The notes under the pieces were generated by a model that saw nothing but the letters and a program-made list of their open reading frames with translations, made no database searches and was not told the DNA's origin. This document shows, piece by piece, positions 8,496 to 17,043 of a stretch of DNA of 41,822 nucleotides (position 1 is its first letter; every line of letters starts with the position of its first letter). Made by a program: the position numbers and the translations under genes. Origin of the DNA: Calditrichota bacterium (lineage in GTDB: Bacteria; Electryoneota; B3-LCP); the NCBI GenBank assembly GCA_020051775.1, contig JAGVQJ010000159.1:1-41822 (forward strand), read 5' to 3'.

Positions 8496-11400
8496 TGAGT
8501 TCATCGCCAAAGCTAGACCTGACTCCGTCCCAGCGTGACGCTGTGAACGTAGACGCCACTCTGCTGGTTGTGCGCGCGGGAGCCGGAAGCGGCAAAACCC
8601 GCGTGCTAGTGGATCGCTATCTGCGGCTGGTCTTGGGTGAGAACGGATTATCACCCAAAGCCATTTTAGCGGCGACTTTCACGGAAAAGGCCGCGTCTGA
8701 AATGAAGGAGCGTGTCGCTCGGGAGCTAACTCGCGCCGGGCGATCCGATTTAGTAGCCGAATTGAATGCTGCGCCCATCAGTACTTTGCACGGTTTTTGT
8801 TCCCGACTGATCACTCCGCACGTCCTGGCTTTAGGCTTGGATCCCGCCTATCGCATCCTGGAACCACACGACGCTACACTGTTGCAGGAAGAGGTTCTCA
8901 CCGGCCTCTTCACGCGCTGGCGGAAACTTTGGCCGGATCGTTTGCAGAACATCATATCCGACCTGCACTGGTCAGCGGATTTTAAGATCAGATCGGGACG
9001 ACCGCCGTCGTCGCGAGGATTTTCGCGGCAATTTCTGGAACTGGTCGAGGCAGTGCGCTGTGCGGGTCAGTCGGATAATGCTCCTTTCGCTACCCTACCG
9101 GAGAGTGGGGTGGAACTCCAGCGCAATGTCCGGATGATGATCAATCAATTGCATGATAAGTTGGAGGCGATGGGGAACAAAGCTCCGGCGGCGCAGATGA
9201 ATGCCCATCTGGCTTGCTCTTGCCTGGATCGCTATTTAAATCTCAACGACCCTTGTCATGCGGAAATTCCCCGCATCGTAAATGATTTGATCGGGATGAG
9301 CCTGAAAGGCAAGAGCGATTTAGGCCCTATCCTGAAATCTCTGAAAGTTGACCTCTGCCCCCAGATTATGGACCAGTTCCATCGCCCGAGATACAACGCT
9401 TTAAGCGATTCGCTTAATGCCCTTTTCGAGGAATTCCTAAAGAGCTATCAAGCCGAGAAGATGCGTTTAGGCGTCGCCGACTTTCTCGATCTGGAGGAGA
9501 AAGCGCTGGAGATTCTGAGTTGGGATGACCAGCCACGACCAGTACAAGTCGTATTAATAGACGAAGCACAGGACTTAAATCCTGTGCAATGGCGTCTCAT
9601 AACTCATTTGACCGGTCAAGCGCCGTTGTTCGCCGTCGGGGATGCTCAGCAGTCTCTTTACGGTTTCCGCCACGCCGAAGTTGAGTTGTATCGAAATTTA
9701 GTGACAGCCGCTGAGGAGAAGGGCGGTCGAGTTATCTTGATGGGCGAGAATTTCCGCAGCCGCAATGCGGTGATAGGAGCGGTCAACAGCTTGTTCGAAG
9801 GCTTGTGGGTTGGTGACAACCCCAACTCGTTTCTGAGATTGGAAGCGCATTATCCCTACCCTCACCAGGTTGACGACCACCCCGAACTCTTGCTGGCCGA
9901 AGGCTCCGACCGTGAGAAGGCTCGCGAAGCTGAAGCCGAGCTATTGGTTCACCGTCTGGCGGAATTGGTGCGTGGGGGGCAATTTGTGGTGCACGAAGAG
10001 ACGATGGTTGACGGCTATCAAGCCATTTTACCGCGAGCGCCTCGATGGAGTGATGTTCTTGTCTTAGTCAGAACCAGCAATGCCTTCGAACCGCTTGAAC
10101 GAGCCTTTCGCGAGCTGGAGGTGCCCTATTTGATACAGGCCGGGCGAGGCTTCTGGGACACACTGGAGATCGCTGATCTGATGGCCTTGCTTCGCTGTCT
10201 GGAAGATCCCGGTGATTCCTTCAGTTTGGCCTGCGTATTAAAATCACCCGCCGTAGGTTTCAGCGATGATGATCTGATCGAACTCAGGCTGGAACTTTCC
10301 GAACCCGATCAAGGAGATACCGAATGGCGAGTGCGCCCACTCTACCTACGCTTGAAGACGCTAGCTGATCAATCAAACTCTTTGGCCAACTTAAACCATC
10401 GGGTTGCGGCCTTCCTCGATCTGTTTGAGCGGTTATACCAATTGAAGGATCGTATACCCCTGCGCCACCTGCTGGATATGTGGATCAGCGAAACAGGGCT
10501 GGAGCTGTTATGGTCGGGTCAGCGGAATGGGCGTTTGAAGATCAACAACCTGCGCAAATTCCTGCGGCTGTGCGACGGTCAAGCGGGACAATCCCTGGCA
10601 CGGTTACGCGCCGTCTTCGAAGAAATTCGCCTGCGCGAAGCGCACGAAGGTGAGGCTCCTTCCCAACTGGTCGGATCCGGAACGGTGCGAGTGATGACCG
10701 TGCATAGCGCCAAAGGCCTGGAAGCGCCTCTTGTAGCCATCTTCGATATGAATCATAAACTTCCGAATTTCACCGGAGCATTCGCTTATGAGCTAAATCG
10801 CGGGGCAGCCTTCACCCTACAGGACTACCAATCTGAAGATGAAACCTTTAAAGCAACGCCATATCGGGAGATATATCAAAATAAAACTCAGCATCAGAGC
10901 GAGGAATCCCAACGTGTGCTCTATGTCGCTATGACACGCGCGCGTGAAAAGCTCATCCTATCGGCGTCCTGTTCGATGGGCAAGAATGAAACACGTCAAA
11001 CGAACGGTTGGTTCAAGCTGTTTCTGAGTCGCTACAATTTGAATCCCGATCAACTCTTCGATCCGACGGTGATCCCTTCCGGGTATTTTCAAGTTGGGGA
11101 TGACCAGGGCGTGCCGATGCAGTATCGTTTGTTGCGAGCGCAGGATCAACAACCATTACCAGATATGTCTTTTGAAGTAGCCCTTCCAGCAGTTTCACCG
11201 CCCGCAGGCTTTCCGGTTACCCCTGGACCCGGAGTGGAACCGGTGCCGATCGTGGCCTACTTGAAGGAACGCGGTAAATTCCCGGTGGATTTCCAAGTGG
11301 CGGATGATGGGTCGCTGCTGTCTGACGAAGAGACCGAAGGGGGGATTGCTCTGGGTCGCTGGGTGCACCACCTGTTGGAAATCCTGCCTTGGAATTTGTC

Positions 11401-11824
11401 CAAATCCGACTGGCAAGAGTGTGCCCGCAAAGAAGCGAAAATATTATTCCGCCGCGAAGCCACGCAGGCCGAAATTACGGAGGCATTAAGGCTTACGGCC
11501 AACTTCCTGCGATCGCCACTGGCTGATCGAGCCAGGGCTGCGAACCGCGTCCTGCGCGAATTCCCGTTCCTATTCGAAGCTCAGGGAGTGTTGCTGAAAG
11601 GCAAGCTGGATCTGGCGTTTGAGGATGCTTCTGGGTGGACGCTGGTGGATTACAAAAGCGACCGCCGCCTGTCCGATGAGCGCTTTGCCGCTTACCAGGC
11701 GCAACTTCAACTTTATGCGCAAGGGTGGAAAGCGTTAACAGGACAGGCGGCGGTGCAAACGCTGCTGTTCTTTCTTGACGAAGCTAAGGAAGTTGCAGTT
11801 AAAGATTCTTTACCGAGCCCTTAG
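8495..11824 (+). CDS. addA: AddA-like UvrD-family helicase-nuclease
   Basis: This 1109-aa superfamily 1A helicase with a C-terminal RecB-type nuclease completes the AddAB pair. In order: Q-motif (LTPSQRDAV), Walker A AGAGSGKT (28-35), motif Ia AATFTEKAASEM, ISTLHGFCSRL, motif II VVLIDEAQDLN, motif III FAVGDAQQSLYGFR, motif IV ENFRS, motif V VMTVHSAKGLEAPLV and motif VI LYVAMTRAREKL. The nuclease follows, with LKGKLDLAF...TLVDYKSD and YQAQLQLYAQGW. The start is fixed by GGGAGG 6 nt upstream and the 1-nt overlap with the addB stop, which suggests translational coupling. It ends 8 nt from the convergent OmpA-like gene with no visible terminator between. Confidence 0.92.
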   Translation: MSSSPKLDLTPSQRDAVNVDATLLVVRAGAGSGKTRVLVDRYLRLVLGENGLSPKAILAATFTEKAASEMKERVARELTRAGRSDLVAELNAAPISTLHGFCSRLITPHVLALGLDPAYRILEPHDATLLQEEVLTGLFTRWRKLWPDRLQNIISDLHWSADFKIRSGRPPSSRGFSRQFLELVEAVRCAGQSDNAPFATLPESGVELQRNVRMMINQLHDKLEAMGNKAPAAQMNAHLACSCLDRYLNLNDPCHAEIPRIVNDLIGMSLKGKSDLGPILKSLKVDLCPQIMDQFHRPRYNALSDSLNALFEEFLKSYQAEKMRLGVADFLDLEEKALEILSWDDQPRPVQVVLIDEAQDLNPVQWRLITHLTGQAPLFAVGDAQQSLYGFRHAEVELYRNLVTAAEEKGGRVILMGENFRSRNAVIGAVNSLFEGLWVGDNPNSFLRLEAHYPYPHQVDDHPELLLAEGSDREKAREAEAELLVHRLAELVRGGQFVVHEETMVDGYQAILPRAPRWSDVLVLVRTSNAFEPLERAFRELEVPYLIQAGRGFWDTLEIADLMALLRCLEDPGDSFSLACVLKSPAVGFSDDDLIELRLELSEPDQGDTEWRVRPLYLRLKTLADQSNSLANLNHRVAAFLDLFERLYQLKDRIPLRHLLDMWISETGLELLWSGQRNGRLKINNLRKFLRLCDGQAGQSLARLRAVFEEIRLREAHEGEAPSQLVGSGTVRVMTVHSAKGLEAPLVAIFDMNHKLPNFTGAFAYELNRGAAFTLQDYQSEDETFKATPYREIYQNKTQHQSEESQRVLYVAMTRAREKLILSASCSMGKNETRQTNGWFKLFLSRYNLNPDQLFDPTVIPSGYFQVGDDQGVPMQYRLLRAQDQQPLPDMSFEVALPAVSPPAGFPVTPGPGVEPVPIVAYLKERGKFPVDFQVADDGSLLSDEETEGGIALGRWVHHLLEILPWNLSKSDWQECARKEAKILFRREATQAEITEALRLTANFLRSPLADRARAANRVLREFPFLFEAQGVLLKGKLDLAFEDASGWTLVDYKSDRRLSDERFAAYQAQLQLYAQGWKALTGQAAVQTLLFFLDEAKEVAVKDSLPSP

Positions 11825-11832
11825 CTTCGACT

Positions 11833-13296
11833 TTATGGCATCTTCACAAATTGGATACGGCGATTCTGCTGCCGGCCTTCCGGTGTGGAGTTATCAGCAA
11901 TGGGATTATCAGGCCCCTTCCCGATAGTGGAAATGCGCCTGGCGTCTATGTTTTTGGCCACTAACCACGCCTTGACGGAATCCGCGCGCTTCTGTGACAA
12001 CTTCATGTTGCTGCTGCGTGATCCCACATTATCCGTGAATCCTTGGATTTCCACCTTAAGTGTCGGATTTTCCTCCATTGTATTTAACGCCAACGTCAGA
12101 ATTTTCTCCGATTCAGGAAGAATGTCGGCGCTTCCGGTCTTAAAGACAATGCCTTCCAGGACAATCGCCTTGCCTGTTTCCATTTGTATGACTTCCTTCT
12201 TGGGAATGTCGTCTGAGGCCTTCAAAGGATCTGAATTACGGGCCACTTCAACCTTATCCGACACTGTGCCGCCATCCGTGTCGGCTTTCAGCGGATCGGT
12301 GTGATGCTTTTGAACTTCGTCGCCGTCGGTTAACCCTTCGCCATCCGTATCGGTCTTTAAGGGATCGGTCTTGTAGGTTATAACTTCAGCGTAATCGTTC
12401 AGACCGTCGGCATCCGTATCGGCCTTTAAGGGATTGGTATGGCGAGTGGTGACTTCATCGCCATCGGTTAGTTTGTCTTGATCGGAATCCGCTGCCAGAG
12501 GATCCGTTTTGTGAGTGTTTACTTCGGCATAATCGTCCAGTCCGTCATTGTCGGTGTCGGCCATTAGGGGCGAAGTCTTATAGTTGCTTACTTCCGCGCC
12601 GTCATCCAGTCCGTCTCCGTCGGTGTCGGCATTGCGAGGATCGGAGCCCAAGGCCTTCTCGTCTTTGGTGCTCAGACCGTCATGGTCGTAATCGGGAGCC
12701 TCGGCGCCGGGGGCGAAGCGCAATCCCAGCAGAAAGCTTAAGAAACTGTCGCCGTTCTCCTTTTCGGTTTCGGCAGCGGGGTAAACAAAGTCAGTGAACA
12801 TGAGGTTGGTGCCGCCGGATAGTTCCATGGCGAAGGCGGGGCTGAAGCGATATTGCAGTCCGGCCCCAAGAGGAGCGTACCCGCTCCAAGCGTCAGCGTC
12901 GTCTGCTGAAACGTAGTCGGGGCGCAAGGCCGGTGGTTCTGTGACCACATCCCGATGCACCATACCGATACCGCCGTAAACATACGGAGTCAAACGAGTA
13001 TTCGGCCAGCCCAAACGTAGCCTTAAATCCACCGGAATTAACTCGGTGTCATAGTCTTTATTGGAATTACGGGTCATGCCTCCACTGATGTCTATTCCGA
13101 GAAAATCAAACACTGGGATGCCGATCAACGCTCGCGCATTCAGCTCAGTGTCCTGCGTTTTGGCTTCGTTCTGGCCAATGCTGGCGCCGCCGGCAATGCC
13201 GACTTCCAGCCCCTGACCCTTCATTTGTGCTCTAACTGTGCTCATCAGAATCCCCACAATACAGACGGCGCAGATAAGTAGGAAAACTTTCCGCAT
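11833..13296 (-). CDS. OmpA-family outer-membrane protein with thrombospondin-3 repeats
   Basis: A 487-aa protein. The signal peptide (MRKVFLLICAVCIVGIL..., cut near VRAQ) is followed by an eight-strand-type barrel of about 165 residues. Then come seven acidic calcium-binding repeats of the DxDxDGLxDxxE type and a C-terminal OmpA peptidoglycan-binding domain (VFKTGSADILPES..., GFTDNVGS, LSQKRADSVKAWL, GKGPDNP, NRRIQF). It probably tethers the outer membrane to the cell wall. ATG 13296 is chosen because GGAGGTG precedes it; the frame stays open 19 codons further upstream without signal character. A convincing promoter was not found upstream. Confidence 0.9.
   Translation of the reverse strand: MRKVFLLICAVCIVGILMSTVRAQMKGQGLEVGIAGGASIGQNEAKTQDTELNARALIGIPVFDFLGIDISGGMTRNSNKDYDTELIPVDLRLRLGWPNTRLTPYVYGGIGMVHRDVVTEPPALRPDYVSADDADAWSGYAPLGAGLQYRFSPAFAMELSGGTNLMFTDFVYPAAETEKENGDSFLSFLLGLRFAPGAEAPDYDHDGLSTKDEKALGSDPRNADTDGDGLDDGAEVSNYKTSPLMADTDNDGLDDYAEVNTHKTDPLAADSDQDKLTDGDEVTTRHTNPLKADTDADGLNDYAEVITYKTDPLKTDTDGEGLTDGDEVQKHHTDPLKADTDGGTVSDKVEVARNSDPLKASDDIPKKEVIQMETGKAIVLEGIVFKTGSADILPESEKILTLALNTMEENPTLKVEIQGFTDNVGSRSSNMKLSQKRADSVKAWLVAKNIDARRISTIGKGPDNPIADNSTPEGRQQNRRIQFVKMP
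12245..12693 (-). repeat. tandem TSP3-type repeats inside the OmpA-like gene
   Basis: About six and a half units of roughly 72-75 nt encode DTDGDGLDDxxEVxxxxTDPLxA. The units are visibly related at DNA level (recurrent gtcggcatccgtatcggc-like stretches) but not identical. The array may vary in copy number between strains. Confidence 0.85.
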
Positions 13297-13470
13297 ACAC
13301 ACCTCCATAGTTCTGTAGCTTAAAGTTTGTGAGACCGAATTGGGAAATATCAAGCAGCCTCTTCAAACCTGAATTAATGATATTACTGGTTCATAGAACG
13401 GTACGGAAACGACCATCCTGTCGTGGGAATCAATCTAAAGAATATTTTCACGATAATCAATCGCAATAAT

Positions 13471-13496
13471 TGTAAATTTTTATCCTAGAATTTACA
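13471..13496. promoter_or_regulatory. inverted repeat in the divergent 318-bp intergenic region
   Basis: TGTAAATT (13471-13478) and AATTTACA (13489-13496) form an 8-bp inverted repeat with a 10-nt centre, 20 bp upstream of the promoter at 13516. It could be an operator. The rest of 13297-13614, apart from that promoter, shows nothing I recognise. Confidence 0.3.
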
Positions 13497-13515
13497 TGAC
13501 TTGAAATTATACCTA

Positions 13516-13544
13516 TTGACATTCTCACGGAATTGATGTATATT
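13516..13544 (+). promoter_or_regulatory. promoter of the kelch T9SS protein
   Basis: TTGACA (13516-13521), a 17-bp spacer and TATATT (13539-13544); a second TATAAT overlaps at 13544. It lies 71 nt before the start codon. Confidence 0.72.
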
Positions 13545-13614
13545 ATAATGTTTGGCTCTGAAAATTCTACCCGATTCCACGAATTTATAACTTATCCGAA
13601 CTGCGGAGGTAGCC

Positions 13615-16600
13615 ATGACAAAGCTTATCGGTTGGGTAATGATTAGCCTTATGATTGTTTTGCCTGCACAAGCCCAGAAACCAAATCCGGCCGCTACGAC
13701 CGGACCCCAAACTGCGCCAATCTTTGGGTCTCGCGAAATAGACATTGTTGCCTGGACACCGGTGCCATCCGCGCTGCATACATTCGGGCGAGCCGGCACG
13801 GCAGTTCTCGGTAATTATCTGTACTGTATTGGGACGGAAGGTTTGAACTACTCGCAGGCGTTTAACCTCACCACTGAACAGTGGGAACTGTCTACGCCTC
13901 CCCTGCTGGGAAATGACAACTGGCCTGCGGTGGCCACTGATAACGCCATTTACCTGATCGGTCGCAGTGGTTTCATCGAAATGGGAGACGAAGTGCAGCG
14001 GTTCACTCCCACCGGTGGCGGCCCGACGGGAACCTGGGCATACATGGCTCATTATCCGCACCAGGCCTACGGAATCTGTGGAGTTTGGGATGGCGGAAAC
14101 TATATCTACGCTTCAGGTGGATTCACTCAGGTTCAGGATCTCATCTACGCTTACCGCTATGACATCGCCGCCAACCAGTGGGATCGGATCGCCGACATGC
14201 CGGAACCGATGGGGTTTGCGGGAGCGGCTTGGATCCAGGGGCGGTTCCACGTAATGGGCGGAAATTCCACCGCCACGGATCATTTTTCGTACAATCCCGG
14301 GGATAATACCTGGTCACCCGAGGCTCCCGTCCCGGTGCCCATCTATTTTGCCACTTCCAGCGTTACCTGTAATGATGCGTACATATTTTCCGTGGGTGGC
14401 GGTGGCGGGTACGCCAGTTGGCCTGCCACGAACGCTGTGCAGATTTACAGCGCCGCGACCGGTCAGTGGACTCAGGAGACCACCTTGCCTGCAGCCCGAG
14501 GCTGTAACAGCGCCGCCTGGATCGGCGCGGGTGAGGTCATCAGCGGCGGTGGTTGGGCTCCACCCTGGACGAATGTTACCTATAAAGGAACCGGTTTTCC
14601 TGGCGGTGGGCTGCCGAACGTTCAAATCTATTTAACTCCGACGACTCCGCCGGTTATTGTGCCTCCGCAGGGAGGAAGTTTCACTTTCACTGCCGCCGTC
14701 GTGGATAGCGGCCCGGTACCTCAAGGGTTCACCGTATTTGCTCGCATTAGATATCCCGATGGAACCTGGACGGGCTACGTCCTGGGTCCCGTGGGAATTG
14801 ACCCGCCTCTAAACGTGATGATCTCCCGCCTGCGCACCCAGACCATTCCAGGCAGCTACCCAGCCGGTTTGTATTATTACGTAGGCTACGCCATGATCGG
14901 TGGGACTATAGTGGATTCCACTTACTTTACCTTCACCAAGAATGCTGCGGGAGGCTCCGGACCCATCGTGACGGAGGCTACCTGCACCGGTGAGCTGTTC
15001 CCGGGAGAAATCCCGGTCGCCTCGAGTCAACCTGGGATTCGAAAGATCAGCAGGGAAGTTTCGGGTAAAACTGAAATTCGCCTGGATACCGATCCCGGAT
15101 CTTACCAAACCACCGACCAGGCCCACACCGTGTACTATGCCGGGTTCGGCGATGAAACCGACGACTACTCCGGTCAACTTCTGTGGCAGACCGGCGATAT
15201 GTACGGCATGTGCAATGACTGCGCAACTTCGCCGGAAGGCAACTTTTTCGGCCTGGGCATTTCCTTGAATAATCAGCGCGCCGAGTTATATCAATCGAGT
15301 TCTTCAACCCCATTGTGGCAGTTCACCGCCGGGGACGGAGCCGCCAAGGTGGCTTTATCGCAGAATTGCAACGTGTTCGCCTTTAACTACCTGCACTACC
15401 TGAGCATTTTCAACGCCAGTTCCAGCACTCCACTGTGGACCTTCGATTACGGCGCCAGCGCCTGGGCTTTCCCCGTGGCGGTTAGCCGCGACGGCAATTT
15501 GATCGTGGCCACCAGCATGGTCGGCACTATGGGGCACGTGTACGCCTTCCATCCGGGCAGTTCGACGCCGATCTGGCATCAACAGTTTCAGCAGCCGCCG
15601 GATTTCGGCTGGTACGGCTTGCGCATTAGCATAGACAACAACCGCATATCGGTCAATGGCAAGTACACCGTGTGGATTCTGGACGCAGCCAACGGCAATA
15701 CTATTTGGACTGGTTCCACCAACAACTCCGAGTGCGCTGTCCCCATGTCAGCTAATGGGGATATCATCGCCATCGGATCGAACAATGACGGGTCGGTCAA
15801 AGTGCTGCGCTGGAATCCCGGCACCTTAGCCTATGAGACTCTCTGGCAATACTACTTCAGCGGAGGCATGAGTCGCTGGTGTTCGACTGTGGCGGTTTCC
15901 ACCGATGGCAACACCATCGGAGCTGGTTCGTTGGTATTCCTGACCTTGAACAGTTACGACGGCAACGCCGCTGTTTTCGACACCTGGGGTTCGGGCACGC
16001 CGCTCTGGGTCAGCTCCTCGTTCGGAGACCTGGTGGGGACTTCGGCTCTGACCGATGACGGTGCCCTCATCGCCTTCGGTTCCTGGGGAGATCTCAACAA
16101 CGCCTCACCGGATTTCCGCGTTTACGAGCGCAACTCCTCCACGCCATTCTTCACTTTGAACAGCCCCGGCTCGATCAACTCCGTAGCGATGTCCACCGAT
16201 GGATCGAAAATTTTTGCCGGTGGCAAGCACGTGCACAACCGCATCTTCGGTAATGGCGGTGATGCGTACGCTGTAGCCATCACCACTCCGGTCAGTTCGT
16301 ATTTGAATCTGAGCCTGAACCCAATGATGCCCATTATCATACCCCCAGGCGGCGGAGCTTTCTCATATACCGCCACCGTGGTCAATGACACTTCCATTGC
16401 ACAATCGGCTGAGGTTTGGGCGATGGTGCAATTTCCAAACTTAAGCTGGTATGGTCCGCTATTGGGGCCGCTCGCGCTGACTGTGCCGGGCAATGCCAGT
16501 CTCGTGCGGCTGCGAGTGCAAAATGTCCCGGGTTCCGCACCGCCGGGGTTGTATACTTATCGCGGTTACCTGGGCGATTACCCCAATGTGAAAGTGGACA

Positions 16601-16983
16601 GTTCCAGCTTCGGGTTTTCAAAGTCGGGAGTTGGCATACAGGAGATCGGATTTGGGAGCTGGCCGTGCACTGGAGAAGCCTTTCCGGGAGAGGAATCCGC
16701 GTCCGGAGAAATTCTTCCTTCCTCCTTCATTCTTCATCCCTCATATCCCAATCCCTTCAACCCCACGACCGCGATCAGCTATCAGTTGTCAGCCTTCAGT
16801 CGTGTAATCATGCAAGTGTATGACGTACAGGGAAGGCTGGTAGCAACCTTGGTAGATGGTGTGCAGGAGGCGGGAACTCATCAAGTTTCGTTCGATGGAT
16901 CGAAGCTGGCGTCGGGACTGTACTTCGTTAAAATGCAGGCGGGGAATTCCCTGGCGGTGCAGAAGTTGATGTTACTAAAGTAA
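13615..16983 (+). CDS. secreted kelch/beta-propeller protein with T9SS sorting domain
   Basis: A 1122-aa protein with a Sec signal peptide (cut near AQAQ, residue 21). A kelch propeller of about six blades follows (residues 40-330), with recurring pairs such as W...MPEPMGFAGAAWIQGRFHVMGG. Next come an Ig-like domain (about 335-445), a PQQ/WD-like propeller (about 510-885) with repeated SSSTPLW segments, a second copy of the Ig-like domain (about 893-1005), and the C-terminal T9SS sorting domain (YPNPFNPTTAISYQL ... SGLYFVKMQAG...LMLLK). It is probably displayed on the cell surface or released. GGAGG precedes the ATG. Ligand unknown. Confidence 0.85.
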   Translation: MTKLIGWVMISLMIVLPAQAQKPNPAATTGPQTAPIFGSREIDIVAWTPVPSALHTFGRAGTAVLGNYLYCIGTEGLNYSQAFNLTTEQWELSTPPLLGNDNWPAVATDNAIYLIGRSGFIEMGDEVQRFTPTGGGPTGTWAYMAHYPHQAYGICGVWDGGNYIYASGGFTQVQDLIYAYRYDIAANQWDRIADMPEPMGFAGAAWIQGRFHVMGGNSTATDHFSYNPGDNTWSPEAPVPVPIYFATSSVTCNDAYIFSVGGGGGYASWPATNAVQIYSAATGQWTQETTLPAARGCNSAAWIGAGEVISGGGWAPPWTNVTYKGTGFPGGGLPNVQIYLTPTTPPVIVPPQGGSFTFTAAVVDSGPVPQGFTVFARIRYPDGTWTGYVLGPVGIDPPLNVMISRLRTQTIPGSYPAGLYYYVGYAMIGGTIVDSTYFTFTKNAAGGSGPIVTEATCTGELFPGEIPVASSQPGIRKISREVSGKTEIRLDTDPGSYQTTDQAHTVYYAGFGDETDDYSGQLLWQTGDMYGMCNDCATSPEGNFFGLGISLNNQRAELYQSSSSTPLWQFTAGDGAAKVALSQNCNVFAFNYLHYLSIFNASSSTPLWTFDYGASAWAFPVAVSRDGNLIVATSMVGTMGHVYAFHPGSSTPIWHQQFQQPPDFGWYGLRISIDNNRISVNGKYTVWILDAANGNTIWTGSTNNSECAVPMSANGDIIAIGSNNDGSVKVLRWNPGTLAYETLWQYYFSGGMSRWCSTVAVSTDGNTIGAGSLVFLTLNSYDGNAAVFDTWGSGTPLWVSSSFGDLVGTSALTDDGALIAFGSWGDLNNASPDFRVYERNSSTPFFTLNSPGSINSVAMSTDGSKIFAGGKHVHNRIFGNGGDAYAVAITTPVSSYLNLSLNPMMPIIIPPGGGAFSYTATVVNDTSIAQSAEVWAMVQFPNLSWYGPLLGPLALTVPGNASLVRLRVQNVPGSAPPGLYTYRGYLGDYPNVKVDSSSFGFSKSGVGIQEIGFGSWPCTGEAFPGEESASGEILPSSFILHPSYPNPFNPTTAISYQLSAFSRVIMQVYDVQGRLVATLVDGVQEAGTHQVSFDGSKLASGLYFVKMQAGNSLAVQKLMLLK

Positions 16984-17013
16984 TCACCAGACAATTTGTA
17001 AGAGATTGCGTGG

Positions 17014-17043
17014 GGGTCGGGCTTGTCCCGACCCAATTTTATT
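17014..17043 (+). terminator. terminator between convergent genes
   Basis: An 8-bp perfect stem GGGTCGGG/CCCGACCC (17014-17021, 17027-17034) with a 5-nt loop is followed by AATTTTATT. It sits 30 nt after the kelch gene stop and just before the end of the minus-strand gene. The T-rich side favours the plus strand. Confidence 0.75.

Noticed and set aside
12245..12693. CRISPR-like array in the periodic sequence
   Set aside because: The repeats are coding, diverged and have no spacer structure; they encode TSP3 calcium-binding units of an OmpA-type protein.
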